DNA of 55,520 nucleotides from Xanthoparmelia taractica. Lineage: Eukaryota > Ascomycota > Lecanoromycetes > Lecanorales > Parmeliaceae. The notes beneath the pieces were generated by a model. The model saw nothing but the letters and a program-made list of their open reading frames with translations. It was not told where the DNA came from and searched no databases. The translations under genes were made by a program, and so were the position numbers. The stretch is from assembly GCA_033085395.1 (NCBI GenBank), contig JANQBS010000254.1:1-55520 (forward strand), read 5' to 3'. Below are positions 55,431 through 55,520 of this stretch, in pieces (positions within the stretch are counted from its first letter, which is position 1; each line of letters opens with the position of its first letter).

Positions 55431-55520
55431 GGAATATTTAATCATGGACGTAGGGCTGGTCATGACTAGCCTTGGCGCTCGCTTCTCCGTACTTAGCTGG
55501 CGCACACACACGTAGATTAA
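55431..55520. other. Window-edge segment of normal composition
   Basis: The last 90 bases return to balanced composition with CpA and TpG present, and include the palindrome-like CTGGTCATGACTAG. TGTTATGGAATATT at about 55,427 is reminiscent of the start of some fungal Copia LTRs, but the other end is outside the window, so no element is called. Confidence 0.3.

Noticed and set aside
1..55520. Secondary-metabolite cluster, tRNA, rRNA or CRISPR
   Set aside because: No PKS/NRPS/terpene core enzyme, no tRNA box pair, no rRNA stretch and no regularly spaced repeats were seen on either strand.

Overview
The window comes from the nuclear genome of a filamentous ascomycete (Pezizomycotina). The evidence is many 50-60 bp GT-AG introns with CTRAY-type branch sites, fungus-specific families (NUR1, BRO1, ROT1, a C2H2/fungal_trans regulator, a GPR1/FUN34/YaaH acetate permease) and AT-rich blocks with the signature of repeat-induced point mutation (RIP). 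In those blocks CpA/TpG has almost vanished, TpA is in excess and CpG is kept. The class cannot be fixed from sequence alone. No tRNA, rRNA or CRISPR was seen.

Layout: 1-11,470 is a transposon graveyard. It holds two direct, RIP-ruined copies of an unidentified element of about 3.6-3.9 kb, then the 3' half of a RIP-ruined Ty3/gypsy retrotransposon in which the integrase and chromodomain can still be read. Into this debris came later insertions that are much less mutated: three copies of a MITE with TACGGGTCGG ends and 8-bp target duplications, and a 141-bp TG...CA element with a 5-bp duplication. 11,471-54,652 is gene-dense euchromatin with 19 protein genes, and 54,880-55,430 is another AT-rich block.

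Gene order in the euchromatin: C2H2 regulator (+), SAP30-type Sin3-binding protein (+), MDJ1 (+), BRO1 (+), acetate permease family (-), LEU1 (-), ALG7 (-), a deleted pogo-type transposon, SEH1 (+), unknown 831-aa protein (-), NUR1 (-), VMA7 (+), NPC2/PG-PI transfer protein (-), SET3 (+), MTR10 (-), SME1 (+), 5-formyl-THF cyclo-ligase (-), ROT1 (+), a 63-aa membrane protein (+) and FAA1 (-). Most are housekeeping genes: mitochondrial protein folding, ESCRT-linked sorting, leucine synthesis, N-glycosylation, the nuclear pore and nuclear rim, V-ATPase, splicing, folate and fatty-acid activation. Two are subunits of histone deacetylase complexes (SAP30-type and SET3). They do not form a gene cluster or operon-like pathway. 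Several neighbours share short divergent promoters.

Many genes are broken into small exons, so simple open reading frames miss or mangle them. The exon models given here were built by hand from splice sites, reading phase and family similarity, and every model's exon lengths sum to a whole number of codons. No new defence or biosynthetic system was found. The most informative unusual items are the datable nested insertions with their empty sites, a probable GC-AG intron in SEH1, a stop codon hidden inside the last MDJ1 intron, and several micro-exon genes.
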